Shown: positions 46,271-58,610, counted from the first letter of the stretch. The stretch is 64,000 bases of DNA from Gloeopeniophorella convolvens (GCA_022496205.1 WTXD01000037.1:124001-188000); one strand, 5' to 3'. Numbers and translations: made by a program. The notes: generated by a model from the letters alone, not told the origin.

Positions 46271-49200
46271 CTACGCGTAGCACTTTTCCCAGTCCGATCC
46301 ATGAACAAATCTATCCAGGTCAAGTTCAGTCGGGTTTCCACCCACTACCCAAGTGTTGCTTGGGCGGTACAAGGCGACTCTGTGCGTCTTTGGAACCCAT
46401 ACCACCAATTCTCCACCAGGCCCACGAACCCATCCATCGTTTTCATCAACAACCGATTGGTCTGCGAAACCATCCCAACTTCGACTTGCGGCGCGATCGC
46501 TCGTTCGTGGGGAGGATGTGGCCGGCGAGGACGCGTCATTGACTTTGGAATCATCGGTGGCGGCGGACGGTGAAAGGGCGTGTCCATGCGAAGGAAGATT
46601 GGTAGTTCCCGCGACCCCAATCTTCCAAAGACGAATGATACGATCCTCCGAGCCTGAGACGATGCTTTGACCGTCTGGCGAGAACGAGACGGACCAGACC
46701 AAGCCTGCGTGTCCGTGGAACGGACCTGCGGCTGTCCTTCCTGTCTTTGAGTCCCATACGCGGATGGTGCGGTCATCCGAGCCAGACGCAATGTGTCGTC
46801 CATCTGGCGAAAACACGATGGAGTTGATAGTGCCAGCGTGTCCCTTGAACGGTCCAGCAGTGAGCGCTCCTGTCGTGGTGTTCCAAACATGAACGTCGCC
46901 ATATCGCGAGCCCGAAACGACGTGATCGCCGTCGGGCGAAAACGCCACGGAGAAGACCGAACCCGACTGCCCTCGGAACGGCCCCGCCACCGTTGTTCCT
47001 GCCGTATGGTCCCAGACACAGACCGTGGCGTCGTCGGAGCCAGAGGCAATGTACCGGCCGTTTGGTGAGAATGCAACTGAGTTGACTGCGTCGGTATGAC
47101 CCTCCAATGGCTGCCCGATCAAACTCCCCGTCGTGGTGTCCCAAACGCAGATTCTCTTGTCCGAAGAGCCGGAGGCGATGAGTCGGCCGTCGGGTGAGAA
47201 TGCGGCGGAGTAGACAAGGCCGGTGTGTCCAAGGAATGGTCCTGGCCCCGCTTCTCCTGTCCGGCAGTCCCAGAGGCGGACGGTGCGGTCGTCCGAGGCG
47301 GACGCGACCCAGCGTCCATCCGGCGAGAACGTGACGGAGTTCACGTCGTCGGTGTGCCCTGCGAATGGTCCAGCGACCAGTCTCCCGGCAGTGGCGTCCC
47401 AGATGCGGATGGCGCCGTCACCTGATCCTGAGGCGACAAGCTGCCCATCTGGTGAGAATGAGACCGAAGAGACCGGACCTCCATGCCTATCGGGCAGCTC
47501 CGTCGTCGAGCTCTCCTTTGCCCTACTGCAGTCCCAAACACGAATTGTGCAATCGTCCGAACCTGAGGCAACGTGCAGTCCGTCCGGCGAGAACGCGACT
47601 GAGTTGACATAGCTAGTGTGCCCTTCGAACACCCCTACGATCGATGTTCCTCCCGTAGCGTCCCAAATGCGGATCGTACCGTCATGCGAGCCGGAGGAGA
47701 TTTGGCGACCGTCCGGTGAGAACGCGACAGAGGTGACCCAGCGCGTATGTCTGTCAAACGCTAGCCCTTCCACGACCCTCCTTGTTCTCAAGTTCCAGAC
47801 GCGAACCGTATGATCGCTCAACCCTGAGGCAATGAATTCGCCATCCGGCGAGAATGCGACATCGATAACCCAATCGACGATCGTGTGGGATAGCTGCATC
47901 ACCAATTCGCCTGTGCCAACGTCCCAGAGACGAATGCTGTGGTCATCTGAGCCGGAGGCAATATGGCGACCGTTTGGCGAGAACGCGACGACGTTGACGT
48001 CGTCGGTATGCCCCATGATCGGCCCTTTGACGAGCTCTCCTGTGGTGGCGTCCCAGATGCAAATTGTGCGATCGCCTGAACCCGAGGCGACGAGCTGGCC
48101 GTTGGGCGAGAACGAGACTGAGCGAACTCCGCCCGTATGCCTGCGAAGCGATTCGACCACCATTTCCCCTGTTCTAGAGTCCCAGATACAGGCGGTCCCG
48201 TCATCTGATCCGGAGGCAAGACGATGTCGACTATCCGGGGAGAATGTGACGGCATTCACATCGTCGGCATGCCCCTTGAATGGGCCCGCGACCAGTTTTC
48301 CGGTGATGGCGTCCCAGACACGAATCGTCTTGTCCGCCGAACCTGACGCAATCCGCTTCCCGTCTGGTGAGAATGCGACAGAGTAACACGGCCGTTCGTG
48401 TGCCGAGATCACCATCTCCGTCGGCGGCCAGTGACTCAAGCGTCCTCGTTTCACGGATAGCGTATTGGGGAAACTGGTCACGTAGTGGGAATAGATCTTG
48501 GAAGTGGTCGGCGTAAAAGGTAGAGCTGACAGGTAGATATGCGGTGCACTGTGTGCTATCGGTGCGGCGAAATAGCGTACGAACGCAAGTGCATCGTCCA
48601 GGAGGCCTGATAAGACGCTCAGCTCGGGGAGCTCAGCCTACCAAAGAGATGGTCTCAGAACAGCACGCGACGGCTAAGAAGTGGCAGCTCACCTTATTTG
48701 ACGCCCCAGATAGCCACCTTTTGACGGTAAGCAACGCGGGTGCGGCTAATTCGATGCGGCCAGTCAGGCTGAGGAACTCTATCCAGAACAGACAACCAGT
48801 TTTGAAGAGCGTTAGAACTCTGTTGAACAGTTCGACGTCGACATCGATCAGATCCAAATGGTAGTCCCAAAACCGACCTCCATACAATAGCGAGTGCTGA
48901 ATGTACTTGGAGATCCGGAACTTGAGGTCACTGATCTTCGCGTTTTCCTCATGTGACGTTCCGAGACGACAGATATTGAACCGGAGGTCGCGAATCATGG
49001 TTTCGAGACAACATCGCGCGAGCTGGCGGTGCGCTTCCTTGAGGTCGATATAGAAGTCGCCGCTCTTGGCCTTGTTAGTAAGGAAGTCGCGGAATGAGGT
49101 GTGGAGTGGGGCGATAGGGAGGGAGTGATTTGATGCCGTGACGTTGCTTAATAAGGACCCCAAGCCACTGACTATCACCGCCACAGAGTCCTCTCTGTCA

Positions 49201-51901
49201 CGGTCTTGGGAGTATCGTCGTAAGGATGTAAGGGTTTCGATTGAGAGTGGCTCGAAGGCGGCAAACAGTTGGCCCATCACCGATCGGTACCGGCGTTGTA
49301 TGCGGGCGCGCGTGCGATCATCGTCGAGATTGAAGCAAGAGCGAAGGATGGTGCGATACAGGGTGTCCAAGGGTTCCATGCGCTCCGCCTCGCTCGCGGG
49401 GTGTAGCAGGTCGTCGACGCAGTTGTCCGCGGTGAGCCCATTTGGAGGGTTCCTGACATAGTCGCAGGCGACAGAAGCCCATTGGAACGAGCGCTCTGCC
49501 TTCGCCGCCAGCCTCCTAGCGTCCGCGGCGCGATCGGGAAGCATTTTCAAGCAGTAGGCGAGGATGTCGTCGTCTGCCTGGGAAGCCAAGCTGGGGTCAT
49601 CTATGTGTATGATCTGGGTTGACAGTGCTCGCGAGAAGATGGGTTCGATTTGCCTCTCGGGTCGTGAGGTGATCAGAATGCGGAAGTTCGGAGGGAGTTC
49701 GGACAGGCGATTGGCCAGGAACGCATGGAGACCTTGGTCACCAACTACGTCCTCGCTCTCATCCAGCGCATCGATGACGATTAGCACGGGCCCGGCAAGG
49801 TGCAAGTCCCTGAGCGGTTGCTGCAACAAGTGCTCGAAGAGGGTGTTGTAGTCTTTAGCGCCCAAACGAAGCGCCGTGCTATTCTTGATGATCCGACCTA
49901 ACGTGGCCTTGAACGACGGATAATGGTCGGCGAGGTCGCGAATGAGCGTCGTGAATAGGAGGTATGAGTTCCGCTCTGATTGCTCCCTCCGTACAAAGAC
50001 GAAAGAGGAGCAGAGGCGACCCATGTCGTCAAAGTGCCGCGCGACTTCGTGAGCGATAGAGGATTTCCCAGTCCCTGCTTCCCCGAAGAGTACGAGGGTG
50101 CGCGGGGAATCAGGATCATTGGCCCAGTTGGTGATGAATTCTAGGAATGCCTTTCGCGTTCCGGGGAGGCAGCCTTTGTCTCGCCGAAATCGGGAGCCGG
50201 TCCCATAGGGAATCTCGTTGATCTTCGCTTCCAAGCCTTTTACGGGGGCATGAGCCACGCATTCAAGACGTTGACGGAAGGGACGCACCAAAATCGGCGA
50301 TGTCTTTCAAAATGCCCTCAAGTTGGCAAGAGACGCCCTCAAGCTCGCGGCTGAGCTGATTGGCCTGGACCGAGATTCCTTCCACGCTATCTCTGACTTG
50401 GAGCACGGTCACCTCGGTGACAATAGACGCGTGATGCAAGAATCGCTCTTGAAGTCCCATGAGGGTGCTCCGGTAACCTTCAATTCGGCCGTCGATCCCA
50501 CGGCCTATATTTGCCAAGAGGCGCTCTCCTGTAGACCACAGTAGGCAGCGTCAGCGAAGTTCATGATCTATTGGTCGTGACGTACGGAATTGGGTGTTTT
50601 TGGCGTAGGTTTGGATAAAATCTCCGCAGTCGCAGACATGTTGCAGCATGGCCAACAGGATATCCGTCTGTTTCGGATTGACGCCCACTGAGATCCCCTC
50701 GGCGCCAGCCAGGAGATCAAACGCGTCGTGTATGGCTTCTAATAGCGCCTGAACGTTCCGGTCGCGATTGACTTGAGATAAGAAGGCCTGGACGTGATAC
50801 GAAAGTGAGGCCGGCCCTACGTCCTCTCGTGAGCTCGACGCACCTTTGGGACGAACGAAAGAATGCTCCATGCCATCTTCGCATAGGGGTGAATCTGACA
50901 GGTCCAATTCAGCCCCATCGCACGCATACATAGACACGGGGATGAGTACCTCTGCAATCTTGTCGGTCACGTCAGCGACCCATTGGATTTTGGAAAGGGT
51001 CTTCTCCCATGTGCTGTACAAGTCACCCGCCTGCCTCAGTTGATCTGGAGACCCATCAACTTGTACCATAACGGAGGTTAGTGGATTCGGAGCCCCTCTC
51101 GCGCGCTCCATGGCTCCGTCGGCACGCTGGAGAGCTTTGGTGATCGAGGATGCCTCCGGCGGCCCGTTGCCAAACGTCGACGAGGAGGTTGAATCAGCAC
51201 GGTTCACAGGTGAGATGGGGGGTGGTACGTTCTCAGAAGCGCTGACGGCTACTATGGGCGCGGAAGAGTACAACTCTGATACCACGACACCCACGCGGAG
51301 GGTAACCTGCTGTGTTGACGAGTCGGGCCCAAGAATATCTGGATTGACTACTACGCCGAAATCTGCGCGCGATGGACTGAGCTGCGGATATGCGCGAATC
51401 CCTGATGCATAGAACTCACCAAGCGTAAAGGAAACACGAAGGGCGGTGAACGGCAGCTCGAGCGATCCAACAAAAAGATCATCGTGGAACCTCCGTCTCG
51501 CGAACAGACGAAGGGTCAGACGCGAAAATTGGCCAATAGTACTGTAACGAATCCAAAGTGAGTCAGGAATCTCAACATGACACTTTGAGGAGCTGAAAAA
51601 TCTCCGAGGGTCTCATTCCACTCGACCGAGTGCTCTGTGCCCTCGGCGGGGCCAGTCCTCCTGGTTATCGCTCCGTCGCTTGCGGTTACATAGAAGCGTC
51701 GACTCTTTCCGATAATTTCTTGTAGCGCATTTCCAAGTCGCAGGCGAGCGAGACCGTCTGCTCGAGCCACTGAGGGAGAGAGATGTGGGCCTCATTCAAA
51801 GCGCTGTCGTTCGGCTTGGGCTCACCTGTCAACTTGAGCTTGGTCTCGGTGTATGACCCAGGCGAGTTTACGAGCGCCTCGGAGAGCCCGAGACTGCTCA
51901 A
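46271..51901 (-). CDS. NLR-like STAND receptor, C2-like/NACHT/WD40 (copy 3)
   Basis: Third paralogue with the same architecture. The C2-like exons (51901 to about 51440) read [53 protein letters not shown] and [20 protein letters not shown] linker, [16 protein letters not shown] and a helical bundle follow. NACHT lies in 50251-48693 (Walker [11 protein letters not shown], Walker [12 protein letters not shown]), a 57-bp intron at 48636-48692, then 48635-46271 with 14 WD40 repeats and the tail [20 protein letters not shown]. In the first exon a one-base shift seems to separate NEAHISL from VARADGL near 51775. If real it would damage the C2-like domain but leave the rest readable from a later start. 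WD40 repeat sequences differ from those of copy 1 mainly at scattered positions between the conserved SVAFSPDG and IRVWD segments, as in fungal receptors under diversifying exchange. Confidence 0.85.
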
Positions 51902-52482
51902 TTGTTGGCCACTTCAATCACGGAGGACGAGAGCAGACAGCTAACGTACGGTGAAATCCCATCCTGAGACGTATGTTGTGTTGACCTGGCAGACGCCACG
52001 ATGTCGTTGATTAGCAACAGAACATTCCAGTCGATATACCGCCTACGAGATCGATACAGGCCGTTGGTCCATGTCCTATGGTATACGACCCTGCGTCGCG
52101 CGCCACTGCGGTGATATTTGTTGCGTGATTCCACTTGAACCCAAGAACGAAAGGTATGGATCGACAAAGGAGGTGACGTGACGACGAGGATCACAGGCAT
52201 CTCCCAGCAATTGCAGCGTGGGACCACGCCCAAGGCTTCCAAATATATAGTGAGAGGCGCTCACTTGATTGTGGGGCCGAGGCAGTGTCCGATTCATGAC
52301 ATGAGTTGATGCCACTGGCACCGTGTGGCTTGCCGAGCAGCGAACCCTCTGCGATTTATGACATGATGGAGGATTAGCGTGTCTTCTCTTGTTGTCCAGG
52401 GGTCCGCGTTGCTGACCTCGTCCGGTCGCGCAAAAGAGTCAGCGTGGTAGGTAGAAGCAAGGGTGGAAGGACCAAAAAGGTG
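51902..52482. other. Spacer between NLR cluster and tRNA
   Basis: Nothing recognised. It probably includes the copy 3 promoter on the minus strand. It marks the change from the accessory block to the more conserved right part. Confidence 0.4.
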
Positions 52483-52596
52483 TGCATTAACTGGGAATCG
52501 AACCCAGGGCGGGTCGAATCGAGCAAGCCGCTTTCCTAATCGGGAAGGATTACGTAACTCTGGCAACGACCCAGGTTACCACTACCCCATTAATGC
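52483..52596 (-). tRNA. tRNA-Gly(GCC) with intron
   Basis: Read on the minus strand from 52596. The acceptor stem is GCATTAA/TTAATGC (7 perfect pairs) with discriminator A. The D arm is GGGT..ACCT. The anticodon stem GGTCG/CGACC is fully paired and closes the loop TT-GCC-A/T, the same loop as in yeast glycine tRNA. The T arm is CTGGG-TTCGATT-CCCAG and contains a consensus B box GGTTCGATTCC. An intron of about 43 nt lies at the standard place, one base 3' of the anticodon, and would be removed by the tRNA splicing endonuclease. All four arms pair, so the gene looks functional. Confidence 0.85.
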
Positions 52597-52629
52597 CTTG
52601 ATATGACAGTGAGAGATACGCTACACAAC

Positions 52630-52686
52630 GGGGGGGAGGAAGGGAGCGGGAGGACGGGCAGGAGCGCGGGCAGGAGGAGTGGGCGG
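52630..52686 (+). other. G-run tract upstream of tRNA-Gly
   Basis: Purine-rich stretch with a 7-G run and at least four further GGG runs spaced by a few bases (GGGGGGGAGGAAGGGAGCGG...), compatible with G-quadruplex formation. It lies about 35 bp upstream of the tRNA 5' end, on the strand opposite to transcription. Confidence 0.5.
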
Positions 52687-52982
52687 AGAATTGTTGGATT
52701 GATCTGGCAGAAGCTGTCATTCTGCTGTCACCTGTTGCTTCCATTCCAAACCGTAGGTCTGGCTCGTGCTCGTTCCCACGTTCCCAGTGCCGGGTAGACC
52801 GCTGCATCCAAGTACATATCCTGCACGCCGTGCACAGTGCAGAACAAGTTCATTCCCGGCCAACAAATACGCAGAACCACTGAACAGCACAGCAGCCCGA
52901 AAACAGGTCCGCACAAGCAGCGGCTTTTCAACCGTCCACCAACCAACTAGTCCAACGAGAACACCCCCGGAACGCAGCCCGC

Positions 52983-55087
52983 TCACGCGGTCAAATCGCA
53001 CGCGAATGGCCTGAGCGCGCACCACTCGGGCTGCAGCGAGATCGCCTGCACGCCGCGCTGGCGCAAGCGGTACCCGAGCTCATGCAGCCGCGGCAGCGCA
53101 GCGCTCACGTTCCCCCCAGGCCCGCTCCAGAACACCTCGGCGGTCGCCGCGGCGCGCGGCCACGTGATCGAGTCGAGGTTCTGCGGGCCGCTCTGCTCGG
53201 TCCAGAGCAGCTGCTGCCCGCCGAGCACGAGCGGCGCCTGCGCGGTGGTCAGGTTCGCGAGCGGGTCGAACGTGTATGCGTTCTGCCATGTCTTGAACGG
53301 CTCGCACCAGCTGTTGCCGCCCGGGTTCGCGCCGACCCAGCCGCCGGCGCCGCAGTCCTAGGGGGTGTGTGAGCTCCGGCGGAGGTGGGGGTGGGGAGCA
53401 GGGCGGCGCACGAGGTAGAACGAGTTGGAGGCGGCGTGGACGAAGCGGAAGCCCTTGGCTGCGACGGCGGCTGCGTCGTCGGACGAGATCCACACCCTGT
53501 GAGTGCGCATTAGCCAGTGCGTGCAGGGCTCACGCGCGGACTCACATAGCAATCGTGTCGTTCGAGAGCGTGAGGTTAAAGTTGAGCAGCATCTCTGCAC
53601 AGATCTCAGCACAGCCCCGCACACACCAGCCCAAGCACACACGCACCCTCCCACACGACCGGCGTCTTCCCGATCGCCCGCAGCGCGTTGTGCGAGGCCT
53701 GCGTGAACACATCGAGCGCGTCGTTGATCGCGCGCCCGCCGAGCTCCTGCTGCGTCTGCGCGTCGTCCGCGTAGCACTGCGCGTTGATCTCGTCGCCGCC
53801 CGTGCTGAACAGCGACGACGGGAACATGTGCGCGACGGCGGTCAGCAGTCCCGCGGTGAAGTTCGTCGTTGCGGGCGACGCGATGCGCAGCTGGCCCGCG
53901 GGTGGCTCGTTCGCGTACGTCGCCCAGGGCGTCGCCTCGGGGCACGCGATGTGCTCGGGGTGCGACTTGGAGATCACCGAGGTATGTCCGGGCGTGTCGA
54001 CTTCCTGTGTGCGGTTCAGATCCTCGCGCGTCGTACGAGGAAGCGGGGAGACGCACAACTAGGACATCGATACCACGCTGCGGGACGGATGGTTGTTAGA
54101 CGGAGGGGATGACAAGAGAAGTTAGGGACGCACAGCACCGGCGTACGCAACGACGTTCGCGACATCCTTCGTCGTGTACACCTGATCGGGGCCGTAAGCA
54201 CCCTTGGATGCAAGCTCTGTGTATCCGGGAACCTCGAGCGGGAAGCTCTGGCTGTCGACGACGTGCCAGTGGAACGTGTTGATCTGGGCGGAGTAAGTGG
54301 GTGCGAACCGAGAGGCGCGGGAGGATGCTCACGTGGACCCACGACATGGCATCGAGCGTACGCTCAATGTCCGACACCGGGAAACTGACGCCGTCAGCAC
54401 CCACCCCAGCCCAAACACCCCCGCCGCACTCACTAGTTGCGCGCCGTATCGAGCAAGAACCCGCGGTACGGCTGCAACGTGCCCGAGTCAACACACACAA
54501 AACAAGCACAGAGCCGCCACACGCACATAAGCCGGCGCGTCCTCGATCTGCACGGGCGCACCGAGCGTATACACCGCGGCGCCACTCGTATACCACAGCT
54601 GCGCGAACGTGTTCAGCCCGCGAAACAGCCCAAGCGTCGAGTTGGCACGCAGCACCGCCGCGCCGCCGTCCGCAGGCACGCTGAGCGCGTACGCCTCGTC
54701 GCGCTGCCCGAGCGGCCGCACCGCCTCGGCCGCGACGCTGCGCGCCTTTGGCGCGCCGCGCTCGAGCTGCAGCTGCAGCGCGGACAGCGAGCGCGCGTGC
54801 GCGAGCGCGGCCGCGTCGCCCGTGCCGCGGCCGAGCACGAGCCGCCCGAGCTTGTCTGCGAAGAGCTGTGTGCGCGCGCGCTGTGCGGCGGCGTGCAGGT
54901 CGGCGGGCGCGCCGGGGACGCCTGCGAGGCTGATGCTGAACGTGGGCGAGAGGCGCAGGGCGGAGGAGCCTGTCTGCAGGCTGCGGGGCTGGGGCCAGAG
55001 CGCGTGTGCCCCCGGGGCCGGGAGGAGCAGGAGGGTGCTGAGAAGGGCAAGGGACGACGAGAAGGTGGAGAAGGGCAGAAGCACCAT
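52983..55087 (-). CDS. Secreted beta-N-acetylhexosaminidase (GH20)
   Basis: Glycoside hydrolase family 20 enzyme that removes terminal N-acetylglucosamine from chitin oligomers and glycoconjugates, so it likely acts in wall turnover or chitin use outside the cell. It starts at the ATG at 55087 with a signal peptide (hydrophobic SLALLSTLLLLPAPGAHA). The first exon (to 54527) carries the N-terminal domain (LWPQPRSLQTGSSALRLSP, LFRGLNTFAQLWYT). Short exons follow with PYRGFLLDTARNYFP, MSWVH, NTFHWHVVDSQSFPLEVPG, VLVEVDTPGHTSVIS, the catalytic Asp-Glu pair in FSTGGDEINAQCY, and IGKTPVVWE. The last part is WISSDDAAAVAAKGFRFVHA, WTEQSGPQNLDSITWPRAAA and AEVFWSG, with the stop at 52983. About 550 residues and all hallmark motifs are present. 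Introns are short and several exons very small. The gene is strongly GC-rich, unlike the NLR block. I see no defect. Confidence 0.9.
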
Positions 55088-55557
55088 TGTGCCTTTGCGT
55101 TAGTTGGGATTAGCGGGGCGCGGGCTGGTGTGTTTGATTCCGAGCATGTTGAAGAACGCTTTTAAGGGAGGCGCACGGCGGGCGGGCGAGTGGTTCGCGT
55201 ATTTCATAACGACGCTGCTTCTGACGCTGCTTCTCTGCACGTCGCATGATAGACGATATGAGAGAACACGCGTGGTCTCGCCCGCGAGTGCGCTGCTGGC
55301 AGGGGATCAAAGCATGCAGAGAAGCACATCTCGCGGGCCATGTGTTCTACCTCCATCATGCATCGCCCATTTGATCACGTACACGGACTACATATGAGTA
55401 ATCTATCCCCCTGGGCCCGCGGTTCTCTCAACTCTCGATTGCGCAGAATGGAGAACACTATCGCCGTATCGGGTGCGACGCAGCTACGAATCAGGGAACA
55501 CGCAAGCCTATCCAAGAGCCAACCCGCCGAGCAACCCGTCACCTCCGTCTGCCAGGC
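55088..55557. other. Spacer between GH20 and epsin genes
   Basis: Contains the GH20 promoter. A TTTTAAGGG stretch about 70 bp upstream of its ATG could act as a TATA-like element. No gene. Confidence 0.4.
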
Positions 55558-57537
55558 TCACAGCAGCAAATCATCCGCGCCCCCGCTCGCGCTGGCACTG
55601 GCGCCGCCGCCGGGCTGCACCGCGCCGAATGCGCCGAACGCACCAGCCTGCGCCCGACCCTGTGCGGGCTTTTGAGCGCCCCAGATCCCCGCCTGTGCCT
55701 TCTCACGCTCGAGATCGCGTATGCTCTTGGTCCCACTGGCCGGGGCAGCTGACTTGGTTGTCGAAGAACCGAGAGACATCGACCACAGGTCATCGAATCC
55801 GCCGCCAGTCTTCGGCGCGGCCGTGGGAGGAGAGGTGGCCGCAGATCGTGCCGCAACGCCGGGGGTCATGACGGGGGTGGAGCTCGGGCGTGCCTGCGAT
55901 GTCGGGGACAGCACGCTGTTGAATGCACCGAATGACTGCGCGGGCTGTGCGGGCCGGCTCTGCACGGCAGCGGGAGCAGACGCAAGGAGGTCCATCAGGT
56001 TGGGCTTGGCGGAGGTAGCGGATGCTGCTGGGGGTACCGCAGGGGGCGAAGACGGCGCGGCCTGGAAGTCCGCAAAATCGTCATCTGCGCCGGCTGTCAA
56101 GCGCACGGGGAGCACATGAGCACGAGCATGCGGCGATAAGAGCCCGGGCAAAAAATAGCGACGCACCGTTATCGGTGCCTGCGAGTGGTGCGAGTGCGGG
56201 CAGGGCCTTGTTGGTCGCTGGCACGCTCGTGCTGGCCACTGGTGCAGGTTCATCGTCAAAGTCGAGTAGGTTCATCACCGGCGCTGGGGCAGGCTCTGGT
56301 GCTTTGGCAGCAGCCTTGGTCTGCACCGCCGGCGTGGAGCGGGCCGGCGCGGCATGGCCAGTTGGGCTGGTTGCGGTAGAGTTCCCGCGGCGTGGCGATG
56401 TCTCGTAGTCGCCGGCGTCGTACTCCTCAAACTCGCCCCTCCGCGGTGCAGCATCTCGGAAGCCGCTGCTGCTTCCACCCGAATAGTCTGCACGACAGTC
56501 AGACGGTATGATTCGCTCGAGTGAAGCGCAAACAGACCTCGGTCATACCCGCTCGCGCTGCCTCCGTAATCGCCACTGTAGCCTCCGCCGCCGCCGTAAC
56601 CGCCGCCAACGCTCTCGCTCCCAAAGCCGCCGTAGCGGCTGCCGCCAGAGGCGAAAGAAAGGCTGTCGTTCCCAGTACCGACGTACTTGCTGCGATTTGC
56701 CTTGGCCTTTTTGCGCTCTTGGCGAATCTTCTCGACGTCTGCAAGAAGCTCGACAAGTTCTTTCGCGCGGTTCCGTACTATGGTTTGGGTGTCAATCTCA
56801 GGTGCCTTGCAATTGGGGAGGTCACGCACCATTGATGCCCTGATCCTTGCCCTTGTCATCGATATAGTGGAAGCTGCGCAGCATCTTGAGAGTAGAGACG
56901 TGCGAGCGCGCATCATCGACCACGCGCTCTGAACCGTGTTTGATGAGGTATTCAAGCAGTTGCAGTGCCTACAATGGCTTATCGTCAGCGAATAACCTGT
57001 CAAACCTACAAACATGACGTACCTTGTAGATCTGGCGCCATTGACGGGCTTCCTTTTCCATGAATTGTGAATATATGCAGGGCATGATTTCGTTGAATTG
57101 TTGGCTACCAGGATACGCCACTGAGCACTTCCCAAGGATACCAGTTCGGATATGCACTCACAAATTGAACGTCCTGCCAGTTTCAGATCCTGTCAGTCCA
57201 GATAGTTGGTGATATAAAGTAGCACACGTACCCTTGCGCGATCTCCTGCATCAGCGTCGAGCTCGCGCCCCTACGTCACCCATCAGCGCGCGCGCCCGTC
57301 ATCCAAGCTCGCGAATACACGCACCAGGGGTCGTCATTTGTCGCCTCCCGGACCTTCGCCTCCATCTCGCTGACATTGAGTACAACATTCTTCGCCTGGA
57401 TACACACGAAGAGCGGGCGCCCTCAGCCCAGCCCATTCGCTGGTGACGTGCACGGCACGCACCTGGTTGTACATAGACTTGATGTCATAGAGGGTGATGT
57501 TGGAGAGGGTGTTTCCGAGAGACTCGAGGCGGTCCAT
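55558..57537 (-). CDS. ENT3: ENTH-domain epsin, Ent3/epsinR-like clathrin adaptor
   Basis: Clathrin adaptor that binds phosphoinositides through an N-terminal ENTH domain and works in vesicle traffic at Golgi/endosome membranes. It starts at the ATG at 57537 (MDRLESLGNTLSNITLYDIK). Small exons spell the ENTH fold: AKNVVLNVSEMEAKVREATN, DDPWGASSTLMQEIAQG, NEIMPCIYSQFMEKEARQWR, QLLEYLIKHGSERVVDDARS, VSTLKMLRSFHYIDDKGKDQ and VRNRAKELVELLADVEKIRQ. A Gly/Tyr-rich linker (GSRYGGFGSESVGGGYGGGG) follows, then a disordered tail with the adaptor-ear-binding type motif DDDFADFQ and MNLLDFDDE. It ends GGADDLLL at 55558. The acidic DFxDF-like motif and the lack of an obvious UIM favour Ent3/epsinR over Ent1/2. 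The gene symbol is by analogy. Complete, with no defects seen. Confidence 0.85.
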
Positions 57538-58602
57538 GACGGGCGGCGCGCTGGGCGGACGGTGTGGGCGACGGTGGACGAGTTGCTGTTCCAAGTCGCT
57601 GTGCGAGTCCGTGGCAAGTTCTCGTTGCGCGCGTCACATCACGGCATAACAGTCACGTCACGCCGGCTTACACCGGCTACGCGCGGGCCGACACCTCGGA
57701 ACCTCGTTTTCGTTTTTCACCCACCGAAATTTTGCCCTCCAGGAGGGCTTCTGCATGCATACCTGCATACAAAGCTCCAGCGAATTCCGGGAGGCATCCC
57801 TAGTCTCACTAGCGGTTCTATGACTAATAGTGCACAAGGCTCTCCGCGCGGAATGGCGTGCTTGAGGAACGAGATGGTTTGGTCTCCGCCGGTCGCGGTG
57901 CTGTAGGCTCAGTCGCATGCCAAGGATGCATGGAAGAGCTCCATCACACCAACTCTCTGCGGAACGAAAATAGGTCTGTCAGTGCGTGTAAAGCCGCGCT
58001 CCCTCTTCTCAATGCCTGTTCCACCTCGAGGTCGCTTGGCGAGGGAATCGTCCTGCTGCGTTCAATGACCGCGCTCCAACCCTGTGACTTGATCGGGTTT
58101 TGGTTGCTAGCTGCGTCTGGGAATAATTTCCTACATCCAGAGTGTAGGGCGTCGCCTTCCCGCTGCGAGATTAGAGTGCTTTGACTCGGGGAGATCACTG
58201 TGGAGATCATTGCTCGTGGTACGACCAATGCCGGCGGATGGCTTTGCGGATGATCATCCAGACCTTTTTTATGAGGCGATATGATCCTACTGAACATCTC
58301 TCTCTTGTCTGGCGGCGCCGATGGCGCCCCTGTTGGGTGCAGAGTCTAAACAGCGTTTTAGAGGGCTCTCTCACTGCACTGATCGGCCATGCAAACCTCT
58401 ATCATCACGAGAACATAATTTTCTTTGCAGCGCCGAAACGCGCCCCGCAACACTGCGCAGCAACCCTGGGACACCGTTGCATCCCGCGCCCTTGAACAGT
58501 TCCCGCAGTGCGTCCAACGCGCTCACGCCAAGCCCGCGCTCACCCACCGCCCTACCACGAGGTCAAACCGAGAAAACCAACACAAACACGTCTCCTCGCG
58601 AG
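57538..58602. other. Intergenic region upstream of RDGD peptide gene 1
   Basis: No gene is seen. The last 180 bp resemble the segment upstream of RDGD gene 2, for example CACTGCGCAGCAACCCTGGGACA near 58452 against CGCTGCGCAGCAAGCCTGGGACA near 60044, so promoter and gene were duplicated together. Confidence 0.5.
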
Positions 58603-58610
58603 TATAAAAG
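58603..58610 (+). promoter_or_regulatory. TATA box of RDGD peptide gene 1
   Basis: TATAAAAG, 61 bp upstream of the ATG at 58671. Position and match to consensus are good for a strongly expressed fungal gene. Confidence 0.65.

Noticed and set aside
53369..54112. Plus-strand ORF of 247 codons
   Set aside because: It is the antisense shadow of the GC-rich GH20 gene and is Arg/Ala-rich, as such shadows are.
54437..55165. Plus-strand ORF of 242 codons
   Set aside because: Antisense shadow of the first GH20 exon.
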